Shown piece after piece: positions 8,648 to 17,955 of a DNA stretch of 64,000 nt (position 1 is the stretch's first letter; each line of letters opens with the position of its first letter). Under the pieces are notes generated by a model. The model was not told the DNA's origin. It made no database searches and saw only the letters and a program-made list of their open reading frames with translations. The translations under genes and the position numbers were made by a program. The DNA is from Burkholderiales bacterium (GTDB taxonomy: Bacteria; Pseudomonadota; Gammaproteobacteria; Burkholderiales; SG8-39), in the NCBI GenBank assembly GCA_020848075.1, contig JADLAV010000005.1, forward strand, positions 1 through 64,000, in the 5' to 3' direction.

Positions 8648-11600
8648 ATGCCGATGAACGCGCCTGATGTGCTGCGATCGGTTGCGCTGGACGACAAGTA
8701 CGCGCTCGAGCGCGGGGCGGTCTTCCTCACCGCGATGCAGGCGCTCGTGCGGCTGCCCATGCTGCAGCGCTCCCGCGACCGCGCGGCCGGGCTGAATACT
8801 GCGGGTTACGTCTCGGGCTACCGCGGGTCGCCGCTCAGCGGCCTCGACCAGGCGTTCTGGCAGGCGCGCGCTTTCCTCGAGGCGCACCACGTCGTGTTCG
8901 ACCCGGGAGTGAACGAGGATCTTGCCGCCACCGCGATCTGGGGCACGCAGCAGCTCGCGCTCTTCCGGGGCGCCCGCTACGACGGCGTCTTCGGCATGTG
9001 GTACGGCAAGGGTCCGGGCGTGGATCGCTCGGGCGACGTCTTCAAGCACGCGAACTTCGCGGGGACGGCGCGCCACGGCGGCGTGCTGGCGGTGGCCGGC
9101 GACGACCACGCGGCGAAATCCTCGGCGCATGCCCACCAGAGCGAGCACATCTTCAAGGCCTGCGCGATGCCGGTGCTCGCGCCGGCATCGGTGCAGGACA
9201 TCCTCGACCTCGGGCTGCACGGCTGGGCGATGTCGCGCTACTCCGGATGCTGGGTGGCGCTGAAGCTCGTGAGCGACCTCGCCGAGAGCTCGGCGGCGGT
9301 CGTGCTCGACCCGGACCGCGTCGCGACCGTCCTCCCCGCCGACTTCGCGCTGCCGGCCGACGGCCTCAACCTCCGATGGCCCGATCCGGTGCACGCGCAG
9401 GAGTACCGCATGCACCAGTACAAGGTGTACGCGGCGCTCGGCTACGCGCGCGCGAACCGGCTCGACCGGATCGTCTGGGACAGCCCGCGCGCGCGGCTCG
9501 GCATCGTCACCGCGGGCAAGAGCTACCTCGACGTGCGCCAGGCCCTCGACGACCTCGGCATCGACGAAGAGGCCGCGCGCGAGATCGGCATCCGTCTCTA
9601 CAAGGTCGGGATGCCATGGCCGCTCGAGCCGGAGGGCGTGCGGCGCTTCGCCCAGGGGCTGGAGGAGATCCTGGTGGTGGAGGAAAAGCGCCATCTGATC
9701 GAGTACCAGCTGAAAGAGGAGCTCTACAACTGGCGCGAGGACGTGCGCCCGCGCGTGGTCGGCAAGTTCGACGAGAAGGGCGAATGGGCGTTGCCGCACG
9801 GCGACTGGCTGCTGCCACCGCTCATGGAGCACACCCCGGCGATCGTCGCGCGCGCGATCGCCGCGCGCCTCGCCCGCTTCCACACGAGCCAGCGGATCAG
9901 CGATCGGCTCCGGTTCCTGGCCGACAAGGAGCTCGCGCTCGCGCAGACGCCGGCGACGCTCGCGCGCATGCCGTGGTTCTGCCCCGGCTGCCCGCACAAC
10001 GCTTCGACGCGCGTGCCGGAGGGCAGCGTCGCGCTCGCCGGGGTCGGCTGTCACCTGATGGCGATGTGGATGGGGCGGGACACGCAGACGATCACCCACA
10101 TGGGCGGCGAAGGCGCCACGTGGAACGGCGCGCGGCGCTTCACCGAGACGCCGCACGTGTTCGTCAACATGGGCGACGGCACCTACTATCACTCGGGCTC
10201 GCTCGCGATCCGGGCGGCGGTCGCGGCGCGGACCCCGGTCACCTACAAGATTCTCTACAACGACGCGGTGGCGATGACCGGCGGTCAGCCGCTCGAGGGC
10301 CCGCTGTCGGTCCCGCGCATCGCGCGGCAGCTCGCCGACGAGGGCGTCGAGCGCATCGTCGTCATCGCGGAGGAGCCGGAGCGTTACGGCCGCCACAGCG
10401 GACTGCCGCCGGGCGTCCCGGTGCTGCCCCGCGAAGCGCTCGATCGCGTGCAGCGCGAGCTGCGCGAGTATCGCGATGTCTCGGCGATCATCTACGATCA
10501 GACGTGCGCTGCCGAGAAGCGCCGGCGCCGCCGGCGCGGCGAGCTCGCCGATCCGGCACGCTGGGTGTGGATCGATCCCGAGGTGTGCGAGAACTGCGGC
10601 GACTGCGCGGCGAAGTCGAACTGCCTCGCCGTGGTCCGGGTGGAGACGCCCCTCGGCACGCGGCACGCGATCGACCAGCATGCCTGCAACAAGGACTACA
10701 GCTGCCTCGCCGGCCATTGCCCTGCCATGGTCACGGTCGAGGGCGGAAGGCTGCGCCGGCCTGCGTCGGCAGCGGTCGACGAGGCGGAGTTGCTCCCGCT
10801 TGCCGCGCCTGCCGTCCCCGACGCGGTCGAGCCCTACGGGATCCTGGTCGCCGGCGTCGGCGGCACCGGCGTGGTGACGATCGGTGCGATCCTCGGGATG
10901 GCGGCCCACCTGGAAGGCAAGGGTGCCACCGTGCTCGACCAGGCGGGGCTCGCGCAGAAGGGAGGAGCGGTCACCTCGCATGTGCGCATCTGTGCGTCGC
11001 CAGGGAGGCTGCACGCCGCGCGCATCGCGACCGGGGAAGCGAATGCGCTCCTCGGCTGCGATCTCGTCACCGCTGCGAGCCGCGAAGCGCTTGCGCTGGC
11101 GCGCACGGGTTTTACGCGTGCGGCAGTGAATACCGCACCCACTGCGACGGGCGAACTGCTCCTCGCTCCGGAGCGGTGCTTTCCGGGCGATGCGCTGCGC
11201 CGCACGGTCGAGCAGGCGCTCGCCCCGGGTGCTGCCGCCTTCGTCGACGCGCAGCGGCTCGCCGCGGCGCTCACCGGCGACACCATCACCGCCAACATGC
11301 TCTTGCTCGGCTATGCCTGGCAGCTCGGCCTCGTGCCGCTCTCGGAGCCGGCGATCCTGCGTGCGATCGAGTTGAACGGCGTCGCGGTCGCCATGAACGA
11401 GCGTGCGTTCCGCTGGGGCCGGCGCGCAGCCGCCGACCCGCTCGGTGTCGCGCGCCTCGCGGGGCAGGAGTCGCCGCGGCTGGGGCTCGACGCGCTGGTC
11501 GCGGATCGCGCGCAGCGCCTGGTCGCCTATCAGGATGAGCGCCTCGCCGAGCGCTACCGGCGCCTCGTCGAACGCGTGCGGGCGGTCGAGGCGGAGCGCG

Positions 11601-12136
11601 TCGGAACCACGGCGCTCGCCGAGGCGGTGGCACGCGGCTATTTCCGGCTGCTTGCGCACAAGGACGAATACGAGGTGGCGCGCATCTTCGCGAGCCCGGC
11701 ATTCCGCGCGCGGCTCGACGCCGCCTTCGAAGGAAGCTACCGCGTGCGCTGGCACGTCGCACCCGCCTGGCTCGGCGCGCGCGATGCACGAACCGGCGAG
11801 ACGCCGAAGCGCGCGCTTGGCGGCTTGGCGGGTCCGGCGTTCGCGGTGCTTGCAGGCCTGCGGCCTCTGCGCGGCGGGCGGCTCGATCTCTTCGGTCGCC
11901 AGGCCGAGCATCGGGCGGCCCGCGCGGAACGCGAGGAATACGAGGCGACCGTCGAAACCCTGCTCGACCGGCTCGACGCCGGCAACCACGCGGTCGCGAT
12001 CGAGCTCGCCGCGCTCCCGGAGCACGTGCGCGGCTACGGACCGGTCCGCGCGCGCGCGCTCGAGCGTGCGCGCAAGCGGCGTGTCGAGCTCCTGCGCGCC
12101 CTGGCAGGCGGCGCGGCGGAGTCCCGTGGCGCGTGA
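8648..12136 (+). CDS. indolepyruvate-type 2-oxoacid:ferredoxin oxidoreductase, alpha-beta fusion
   Basis: Thiamine-diphosphate enzyme that oxidatively decarboxylates a 2-oxoacid and reduces ferredoxin. The 1162-aa chain contains, in order, the pyrimidine-binding and transketolase-like regions, a ThDP-binding region (CPGCPHN and GEGATWNGA, then NMGDGTYYHSG), a ferredoxin-like region with CENCGDCAAKSNC and CNKDYSCLAGHC that can hold [4Fe-4S] clusters, and a C-terminal gamma-type domain with GVGGTGVVTIG. This is the fused IorA-IorB layout. Because BzdNOPQ needs low-potential ferredoxin, its position next to bzdNOPQ suggests it is the electron donor system, the role played by 2-oxoglutarate:ferredoxin oxidoreductase in Thauera. 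The in vivo 2-oxoacid is not known. An ATG with an AGGAAGG box upstream was chosen. Confidence 0.9.
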   Translation: MPMNAPDVLRSVALDDKYALERGAVFLTAMQALVRLPMLQRSRDRAAGLNTAGYVSGYRGSPLSGLDQAFWQARAFLEAHHVVFDPGVNEDLAATAIWGTQQLALFRGARYDGVFGMWYGKGPGVDRSGDVFKHANFAGTARHGGVLAVAGDDHAAKSSAHAHQSEHIFKACAMPVLAPASVQDILDLGLHGWAMSRYSGCWVALKLVSDLAESSAAVVLDPDRVATVLPADFALPADGLNLRWPDPVHAQEYRMHQYKVYAALGYARANRLDRIVWDSPRARLGIVTAGKSYLDVRQALDDLGIDEEAAREIGIRLYKVGMPWPLEPEGVRRFAQGLEEILVVEEKRHLIEYQLKEELYNWREDVRPRVVGKFDEKGEWALPHGDWLLPPLMEHTPAIVARAIAARLARFHTSQRISDRLRFLADKELALAQTPATLARMPWFCPGCPHNASTRVPEGSVALAGVGCHLMAMWMGRDTQTITHMGGEGATWNGARRFTETPHVFVNMGDGTYYHSGSLAIRAAVAARTPVTYKILYNDAVAMTGGQPLEGPLSVPRIARQLADEGVERIVVIAEEPERYGRHSGLPPGVPVLPREALDRVQRELREYRDVSAIIYDQTCAAEKRRRRRRGELADPARWVWIDPEVCENCGDCAAKSNCLAVVRVETPLGTRHAIDQHACNKDYSCLAGHCPAMVTVEGGRLRRPASAAVDEAELLPLAAPAVPDAVEPYGILVAGVGGTGVVTIGAILGMAAHLEGKGATVLDQAGLAQKGGAVTSHVRICASPGRLHAARIATGEANALLGCDLVTAASREALALARTGFTRAAVNTAPTATGELLLAPERCFPGDALRRTVEQALAPGAAAFVDAQRLAAALTGDTITANMLLLGYAWQLGLVPLSEPAILRAIELNGVAVAMNERAFRWGRRAAADPLGVARLAGQESPRLGLDALVADRAQRLVAYQDERLAERYRRLVERVRAVEAERVGTTALAEAVARGYFRLLAHKDEYEVARIFASPAFRARLDAAFEGSYRVRWHVAPAWLGARDARTGETPKRALGGLAGPAFAVLAGLRPLRGGRLDLFGRQAEHRAARAEREEYEATVETLLDRLDAGNHAVAIELAALPEHVRGYGPVRARALERARKRRVELLRALAGGAAESRGA

Positions 12137-12214
12137 GGCACGCTTGCGCGGCGGTCGTTCCGGGCCTGCCGCGTCCCGCGGCAAGCCGCGCCGCGCGCTG
12201 AGGGCGGCGCACGC

Positions 12215-13393
12215 ATGACGGCACGAGAGCCCGACCTGCATCCCGCGCATGGCGCCCGCGGGGAGTCGCCCAGGCTGCTGGCCGCCAACGGCCTCTTCTT
12301 TCCTGCCGCGGCGGCCTATGCGGTCCTCGTCCTGCCGGCGTCGCTCGGGTCGATGACCGCGACGGTCGGCGTGCTGCCGGGGCTGGCGAGCCCGAGCGGG
12401 CATGCGCACGAGATGCTGTTCGGCTTCGCGCTCGCCGTCGTCGCCGGGAACCAGCTCGGTGCGCTGTCGGTGCCGCGCCTCGCCCTGCTCTTCGCGTTGT
12501 GGGCGATCGGGCGCATGGCGTTTCTCTTCGCGCCGCTCGGCGCCGTTACGGTCGCCGCGAACGCGGCGTTCGCCGTGCTGCTCGCGGGCCAGGTCGCGCC
12601 GCGCATGCTGAGTGCGGCAAAGAAATTGCGCAACCTGGCGCTGCCCGTGGCGCTCGTGGCGATCTGCGCCGCGAGCGTTGCGTCCCATCTCGTCGCCTAC
12701 GCTGGCTCCAGCTCGGGCGAGCGCGCCGTCTCGCTCGCGGCGGTCCTGCTATTCGCGCTGCTCCTGCTCTTCATGGGCGGACGCATCATCGCTCCGGCCG
12801 CAGCCGGCCAGTTCTACCGGCAAGGGGGCAATCTCGAGACGCGCGTGCAGCCGCGCATCGAGGGCGGACTGATCGTCGGCACCGCGATTGCGGCCGCCGC
12901 CTCCCCATTTGCCGGCACGCCGGCCCTCGACGGTGTGGCCGGGATTGCGGCGATCGCGGCCGGATTGCTCGCGGGCGTGCGCATGCTGCGCTGGAGGCTC
13001 TGGGCGCTGCACGGCAGGCCCGATCTCGTCTGTCTCGCCGCAGGCTACGGCTGGCTCGCGATCGGTCTCGTGCTGCTCGGGGCGGCGCTCGCGACGGGGC
13101 GGCACCAGACCGAGGCGCTGCACGTCATCACGATCGGCGGCCTCGGCACGCTCACCCTCAACGTGATGGCCACGACTTGGATGCGCAAGGCGCGACGGGA
13201 TCCCGCGCATGCCCGCCTGCCGGTGTGGGGTACGCTCCTCGTCGCCGTTGCGACGCCGGCGCGCGCGCTGGCCGTGTTTGGCGTCGGTGACCCAATCGCC
13301 CTGCTCTGGGTCGCCGCGCTACTCTGGAGCGGGGCGTTCGTACTGCTACTCGTGCTCATGGCCGGCGTGCGAGCCGGTCCGCGCCGAGGGTAG
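12215..13393 (+). CDS. nnrS: NnrS family membrane protein
   Basis: Polytopic heme- and copper-containing inner-membrane protein linked to resistance to nitrosative stress in denitrifiers. It has 392 aa with about 12 predicted membrane segments. The hallmark GHAHEMLFGF (about 62-71) is present, as is the C-terminal region with LHVITIGGLGTLTLNVM (about 304-320). It is the only NO-related gene in this aromatic-type region; it starts 78 nt after the oxidoreductase gene and ends convergently with bzdQ. No FNR/DNR-like box was found directly upstream, so it may be transcribed with the oxidoreductase gene. Confidence 0.9.
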   Translation: MTAREPDLHPAHGARGESPRLLAANGLFFPAAAAYAVLVLPASLGSMTATVGVLPGLASPSGHAHEMLFGFALAVVAGNQLGALSVPRLALLFALWAIGRMAFLFAPLGAVTVAANAAFAVLLAGQVAPRMLSAAKKLRNLALPVALVAICAASVASHLVAYAGSSSGERAVSLAAVLLFALLLLFMGGRIIAPAAAGQFYRQGGNLETRVQPRIEGGLIVGTAIAAAASPFAGTPALDGVAGIAAIAAGLLAGVRMLRWRLWALHGRPDLVCLAAGYGWLAIGLVLLGAALATGRHQTEALHVITIGGLGTLTLNVMATTWMRKARRDPAHARLPVWGTLLVAVATPARALAVFGVGDPIALLWVAALLWSGAFVLLLVLMAGVRAGPRRG

Positions 13394-13458
13394 CGCGCTT
13401 TTCCCGCCGGGGTAGGGAGGGCGGCTCGACGCGCGACCCTCTGCCCCGGGGGTCAGGC

Positions 13459-14430
13459 TCAGGCAGCGGCCTGCGCCGCCGGCACCTTGATGGTTTTGCC
13501 TGTGACGGGGCATTCGCCGGTGTCGCGGCAAGGTTCGACCGACGGCTTCTTTGGCACGATGGCAGACCAGCGCCGCGGCGTCGCCTTTCCGGCATCGCCC
13601 TGCTGCGCCGCGGTGGGTGGGATCGGCTGGCCGTCGGCGAGCAGCTTCTCCACGCGGCGCAGCCCGAGGAACGCGGCGCCGTAGGCACCGTTCAGCTGGC
13701 CGAGCCCGTTCGGCGCCACGTTGAGCTTCGCGCCGAGGTGGGTCTCGAGCGCGCTCACCATCGCCACGTTGCGCGTCATGCCGCCGGTGAGCATGTAGCC
13801 GGGCTCGATGCCGACGCGGCGCATGAGCTGGATCGCGCGCCCGCCGAGCGCCACCATCGCGCCCATCATGATGTCCTCGGCCGGGATCCCGTTCGAGAGG
13901 TGGTTGATCACCTCCGATTCGGCAAAGACCGCGCACACGCTGCTGATCTGCTTCGGGCTGGTCGAGCGCATCGCGTAGGGGCCGATCTCGTCGGTGGTGA
14001 TGCCGAGGTAGCGCGCGGTCTTCTCGAGGAACGCGCCGGTGCCCGCCGCGCACTTGTCGTTCAGGCGGAACGCCTTGACGCGCCCCTCGGCGTCGATCCT
14101 GATCGCCTTGATGTCCTGGCCGCCGACGTCGAGGATCGTGCGGGTGTCCGGAAAGAGGTGCACCGCGGCCTGCGCGTGTGCGGTGAGCTCGGTCACCTGG
14201 GCGTGGCGGAACGGCACCGTGTAGCGGCCGTACCCGGTCGTGGCGACGTAGCTCACCGCGGCGCGGTCGACCCCGGCGTTCTCAAGCAGCTCGGCGAACG
14301 CCGCTTCCGAGGCCTGCGCGAGCTTGAAGCCGGTGCGCCGGACCGCGGTGCCGACGACCTCGCGCCGCTCGTTGAGGAGGATCGCCTTGGTGTAGGTCGA
14401 TCCGATGTCGATGCCTGCGACGTACAGCAT
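13459..14430 (-). CDS. bzdQ: benzoyl-CoA reductase activating ATPase subunit BzdQ
   Basis: One of two ASKHA-type ATPase subunits that couple ATP hydrolysis to low-potential electron transfer in Azoarcus-type class I benzoyl-CoA reductase. The chain (323 aa) has the phosphate-1 motif GIDIGSTYTKA (about 6-16), the second nucleotide motif DVGGQDIKAI, and two cysteines in NDKCAAGTG and SSVCAVFAE that should bind the [4Fe-4S] cluster shared with BzdP. A C-terminal tail of about 50 residues with a CRDTGEC motif goes beyond the ATPase fold. The start at 14430 is preceded by AGGAGGAG. It is the last gene of the bzdNOPQ unit, 11 nt after bzdP. Confidence 0.9.
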   Translation of the reverse strand: MLYVAGIDIGSTYTKAILLNERREVVGTAVRRTGFKLAQASEAAFAELLENAGVDRAAVSYVATTGYGRYTVPFRHAQVTELTAHAQAAVHLFPDTRTILDVGGQDIKAIRIDAEGRVKAFRLNDKCAAGTGAFLEKTARYLGITTDEIGPYAMRSTSPKQISSVCAVFAESEVINHLSNGIPAEDIMMGAMVALGGRAIQLMRRVGIEPGYMLTGGMTRNVAMVSALETHLGAKLNVAPNGLGQLNGAYGAAFLGLRRVEKLLADGQPIPPTAAQQGDAGKATPRRWSAIVPKKPSVEPCRDTGECPVTGKTIKVPAAQAAA

Positions 14431-14441
14431 TTTGGCTCCTC

Positions 14442-15254
14442 CTAGGCTGCGACCGGCTCGGGCGGCGCTGCGGCGGCGAAAGCGCGGTCGTGCGCGAACA
14501 GCGCCGCGCCGAGCGCGCCGCAGAAATGGGCGTCCGGGCTCACGTTGACTTTCATCCCGACCGCGCGCTCGATCAGTTGCACGACGGCGGTGTTGCGGCT
14601 CACTCCGCCAGTGAACGTCACCTCGGACTCGATGCCGACGCGGCGCGCGAGCGACACGCAGCGGCTGGTGATCGCCTGGTGCACGCCCATCAGCACGTCC
14701 TCCGGCAGCATGCCTTTGGCGAGATGGCTGATGATCTCCGACTCGGCGAACACGGTGCAGGTCGTGGTGATGCGCACCGGGTTCTGCGATTTGAGCGCGA
14801 GCGGCCCGAGCTCGGAGAGCGGCACCTCGAGGGCGTAGGAAGCTGCGCCGAGGAAGCGCCCGGTGCCCGCCGCGCACTTGTCGTTCATCGTGAAGTCGCC
14901 GACCTGGCCGTCCGGCTTGACGCGGATCGCCTTGGTGTCCTGGCCGCCGATGTCGATGACGGTGCGGGTTCCGGGGAAGAGCATGACCGCGCCGCGCGCG
15001 TGACAGCTGATCTCGGTGACCTGCTCGTTGCCGAACGTCACCTTGTAGCGCCCGTAGCCCGTGCCGGCGACGTATTGAACGGCGTCCTGCGCGATTCCGG
15101 CGGTCGCCAGGGCAGCCTCGAACGCGTCCTGCGCAACCGTCACCATGCTGGTCTCCATGTCGAGCAGCGCGCGTCCGACGATCGCCCGGTTCTCATCGAG
15201 GATGACCGCCTTGGTCTGCGTCGATCCGACGTCCACTCCAGCGACGTATTTCAT
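14442..15254 (-). CDS. bzdP: benzoyl-CoA reductase activating ATPase subunit BzdP
   Basis: Partner ATPase subunit (270 aa) of the reductase. It has [11 protein letters not shown] near the N-terminus, [10 protein letters not shown] in the second nucleotide motif, and cysteines in NDKCAAGTG and TTTCTVFAE that match the bridging [4Fe-4S] ligands of BadF/BadG/HgdC-type activators. It is a clear paralogue of BzdQ. The ATG at 15254 overlaps the bzdO stop, so translation is probably coupled. Size and position agree with the Azoarcus-type order N-O-P-Q rather than the Thauera order C-B-A-D. Confidence 0.92.
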   Translation of the reverse strand: MKYVAGVDVGSTQTKAVILDENRAIVGRALLDMETSMVTVAQDAFEAALATAGIAQDAVQYVAGTGYGRYKVTFGNEQVTEISCHARGAVMLFPGTRTVIDIGGQDTKAIRVKPDGQVGDFTMNDKCAAGTGRFLGAASYALEVPLSELGPLALKSQNPVRITTTCTVFAESEIISHLAKGMLPEDVLMGVHQAITSRCVSLARRVGIESEVTFTGGVSRNTAVVQLIERAVGMKVNVSPDAHFCGALGAALFAHDRAFAAAAPPEPVAA

Positions 15255-16606
15255 GCGGCCCTCCCGGCTTCGGCGGCGACGGTCTTCGGCGCGAGCGGCG
15301 CGCCGCCGCCCTGCTGATGCAGCGACTCGAAGAACGCATCGACGCGGTTCTTGATCTGCGCGTCCGACCAGTAGCGCGGATCGATCAGGTCGGACTCGAT
15401 GTAGAGGCTCGGCACCTGGAGCCTCCGGTTGAGGTAGTCGCGCGTGTCCGCCATCCCGGAGGAGACGAAGCGGCAGCTCTTGATACCATGGAAGACGATG
15501 CCGTCGACGTCGTAGTCCCTCACCTGCTGGGCGAGGCGCTCGTGCGCGAAGAACTGGTTCGAGAGGCCCCGCTGCGCGGCGAGTGCGGTGATCTCGGCCA
15601 GGCTCTCCAGCGGCCGCGACGTGTCGTAGACCAGCTCGCCGGCGTCCATGCCGCCCGCGGCGAAGGTGAGGTAGTCGGAATAGGCGAAGACGCCGCCCCA
15701 GGTCTCGAACAGCTCGATCAGCCGCCGCATCGAGACGTAGCAGGGCGTGCCCGAGAAGAGCAGCCGGAAGCGCTCCTGGGCGACGCGTCCCTCGCCACGC
15801 GCGACCTTGCCCCGGATCTCGTCCTCGAGCCGGCGCATGAACTCCACGCCCTCGGTCGTTCCGCGGTACACATTCATGATGCCGATGTAAGTGAGGCCGT
15901 CGAGCATCGCGTTGTACGGGGCGGGACACACGCGGTTCAGCTGCATCACGTTGTTCCAGTGGTACACCATGCGGTTGACGCGGTCCTCGACCTCGGCCAG
16001 CCGGTCCATGTCGAAGCGCTTGCCGGTGATGCGCTCGCACTTCTCGATCAGGTCGCGGAACTGAGCCTCGACCCAGCGGGCGTCGGCGGCGTGCTGCGCG
16101 TCGCCGGGGCGCACCTGCCAGTTCCCACCGCGCTGTCCGGGGAGGTCGAGCACGAAGGCGGGCGTGTTCAGCATCCGCTCCCAGATCTCGGCCCACTTGA
16201 TGAAGGTGCTGCACATGTTGGAAGCGATCGCGATGTCGGCCTTGGGAATCTGCCCGGCCGGGTGGTGCTGCTCCTTCAGGATGAGGCCGACGTCGGCCTT
16301 CACGTAGGAGCACACATCCGGCGACATCCCGTAGTCCTCCGATACCCGGATGTACTCCTCCGAGGCTTTGCGGACGCCGGTCTGCAGCGAGTTGATCTCC
16401 GGGAACACGAGCTGGAAGTCGAAAGTGCGCAGGATCTCGACGGCGTTGCCCATCACGAAGACGTTGGCGACGGGCTGGCCGCGCGCGGGCGCGTCGGCGA
16501 GCGCCGCATACCAGTCGGAGAAGAGTCGTTGCCCTTCGGCGCGCGCGTCGAATGGCGCCGCGGCGGGTGCGCCGGCGGGTGCGTTTTCGAGGGTTGCGGT
16601 GGTCAT
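15251..16606 (-). CDS. bzdO: benzoyl-CoA reductase catalytic subunit BzdO
   Basis: Large subunit (451 aa) of the HgdB/FldB-BcrB family that forms the aryl-CoA binding half together with BzdN. It binds benzoyl-CoA or an analogue and an Fe-S cluster at which the ring receives electrons. Family features include the early [16 protein letters not shown] region (about 50-65) and a central segment with [12 protein letters not shown], which holds a candidate cluster ligand cysteine. It is followed by bzdP with an ATGA overlap and preceded by bzdN with a 13-nt gap. A related substrate such as 3-methyl- or hydroxybenzoyl-CoA is equally possible from sequence alone. Confidence 0.9.
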   Translation of the reverse strand: MTTATLENAPAGAPAAAPFDARAEGQRLFSDWYAALADAPARGQPVANVFVMGNAVEILRTFDFQLVFPEINSLQTGVRKASEEYIRVSEDYGMSPDVCSYVKADVGLILKEQHHPAGQIPKADIAIASNMCSTFIKWAEIWERMLNTPAFVLDLPGQRGGNWQVRPGDAQHAADARWVEAQFRDLIEKCERITGKRFDMDRLAEVEDRVNRMVYHWNNVMQLNRVCPAPYNAMLDGLTYIGIMNVYRGTTEGVEFMRRLEDEIRGKVARGEGRVAQERFRLLFSGTPCYVSMRRLIELFETWGGVFAYSDYLTFAAGGMDAGELVYDTSRPLESLAEITALAAQRGLSNQFFAHERLAQQVRDYDVDGIVFHGIKSCRFVSSGMADTRDYLNRRLQVPSLYIESDLIDPRYWSDAQIKNRVDAFFESLHQQGGGAPLAPKTVAAEAGRAA

Positions 16607-16619
16607 GGCGAGCCTCCGG

Positions 16620-17798
16620 TCAGGCGAGCGTGAACAGCAGGGATTCGGCGAACGTCTCGACCTGCATCCCCATCTGCTCGAACGAGGTCATCTTCTCCTC
16701 GAACTCGAGCACGAGATACGGGACGCGCAGCTGGTCGAGGTGCTTGGACCAGGCGACCTGCTCGTCGAGTCCCGGTTCGCAGAACTTGGCGGCGGTCAGG
16801 ACGGCACCGTCGGCGCGGCTCGACGAGATCATCTCCATGAGATAGCCCTCCTTGGTCTTGCGTGCATCGTGCTGCACCGGGCTCGCCGCGGAGCGCTCGA
16901 CGAAGCTCTCCGCGAGCGCCCAGACCGGGTCGCCGGCGTCCGGAACATCGGAGGTCAGCCAGCGCAGTCCGACGAGGAGGTCGTCGTCCACCACGTAGCA
17001 GTTGCCGTCGATGGTTTCGAGCATCTCGAGCGGCGGCTGCTCGCAAAAGCCACCCACGAAGACGACCCGCGGCTTGTCCTGCGCGGCTTGACGCCGCTGG
17101 CCGATGGCGTCGAGCGCGCGCCCGAGCAGCGCGTTGTGCTCCTCGCAAGGGATGCGCGTGCGTGCGCGCGTGAGGAGATAGGACTCGGTGCAGGAGAGCT
17201 TCCAGGGCTCGTCACGCCGGACCGCGTACAGGTCGCGCAAGAGGCGCCGGTTCTCGTTGTAGACCCGGATGCTCGCGCGCAGGGCCTCGTCGCTGATGCT
17301 CCGCCCGGTCTTTCGCTCGAGCTCAGCGCGCAGGCGCTGATATTCGGCCGCGACGTAGCGCACGGCGCCCGGGGTGTTCACGTTCTGCGGCAGGTACAGG
17401 ATCTGCGAGAGCTGTTCCGGGAAGTTCCGCGACCAGATGCCGGCGAGATGCTTCGCGGCGTCGCAGATCGGGTGGGTGATGAAGCCGCTCAGGCTCTGCA
17501 GGGAGCCGTTCAGCCCGAGCTCCGCGGTCGACCGGCAGATCGAGCACACGAACGAACCCATGCGGGCATCGGCGTGCTTCATCTCGAGCTTGTTGCCCCC
17601 GCCGAGGACGCTCACCGGGAGCAGGCCGGCCGCGTGCGCTATTTCCTCGGGGAAGTACACGGGAAAGTGGCCGAGCGTTCCGGTGTACCCCTCCGGCAAT
17701 GCATCGCCGCTGGGCACCGGCGCCTGGCGCAAGGCGTTGCAGCGCTCGAGCACGTCCTCGAGCTCGGCTTGATGATCGTAGGGGATCTGGGCAGTCAC
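16620..17798 (-). CDS. bzdN: benzoyl-CoA reductase catalytic subunit BzdN
   Basis: First gene of the reductase operon (392 aa), HgdB/BcrC family. It shares the substrate-binding role with BzdO. Conserved-looking cysteines occur in FVCSICRST (about 82-90), HPICDAAKH (about 108-116) and GGFCEQPP, where cluster ligands of this family are found. The start has no close competitor; it is followed by the 13-nt gap to bzdO. The upstream 157 nt are AT-richer than their surroundings and contain an inverted repeat that is a candidate operator. No bzdR, bzdM ferredoxin or ring-cleavage genes flank the operon, unlike the classical Azoarcus bzd cluster. Confidence 0.9.
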   Translation of the reverse strand: MTAQIPYDHQAELEDVLERCNALRQAPVPSGDALPEGYTGTLGHFPVYFPEEIAHAAGLLPVSVLGGGNKLEMKHADARMGSFVCSICRSTAELGLNGSLQSLSGFITHPICDAAKHLAGIWSRNFPEQLSQILYLPQNVNTPGAVRYVAAEYQRLRAELERKTGRSISDEALRASIRVYNENRRLLRDLYAVRRDEPWKLSCTESYLLTRARTRIPCEEHNALLGRALDAIGQRRQAAQDKPRVVFVGGFCEQPPLEMLETIDGNCYVVDDDLLVGLRWLTSDVPDAGDPVWALAESFVERSAASPVQHDARKTKEGYLMEMISSSRADGAVLTAAKFCEPGLDEQVAWSKHLDQLRVPYLVLEFEEKMTSFEQMGMQVETFAESLLFTLA

Positions 17799-17823
17799 GG
17801 CTCGCTTCCTCTCGTTCCAAAAC

Positions 17824-17847
17824 CGGTATTCACGTACCGATATACCG
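17824..17847. promoter_or_regulatory. inverted repeat upstream of bzdN, candidate operator
   Basis: CGGTAT (17824-17829) and ATACCG (17842-17847) form an inverted repeat with a 12-nt spacer, extendable to 8-bp arms with one mismatch; a direct repeat ATCGGT is also present on the minus strand. It lies 26-49 nt upstream of the bzdN start in an AT-rich patch. The regulator is unknown; it does not look like an FNR/DNR box. Confidence 0.45.
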
Positions 17848-17955
17848 ATTTTGATGCTGCGAAGCCTTGGCTGCTTTAATCTACGTCACATAGTTGAGTA
17901 AATTAGTCGGATATCCGCGCTCACGGTGCGGGTACTGTCAGCGGGCCGCGTTCGC

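Noticed and set aside
8081-12688. very long open frame on the minus strand
   Set aside because: Arginine- and alanine-rich translation without motifs, lying opposite the well-supported oxidoreductase gene; it is a by-product of high GC codon bias. The same holds for the minus-strand frame at 1679-4591.
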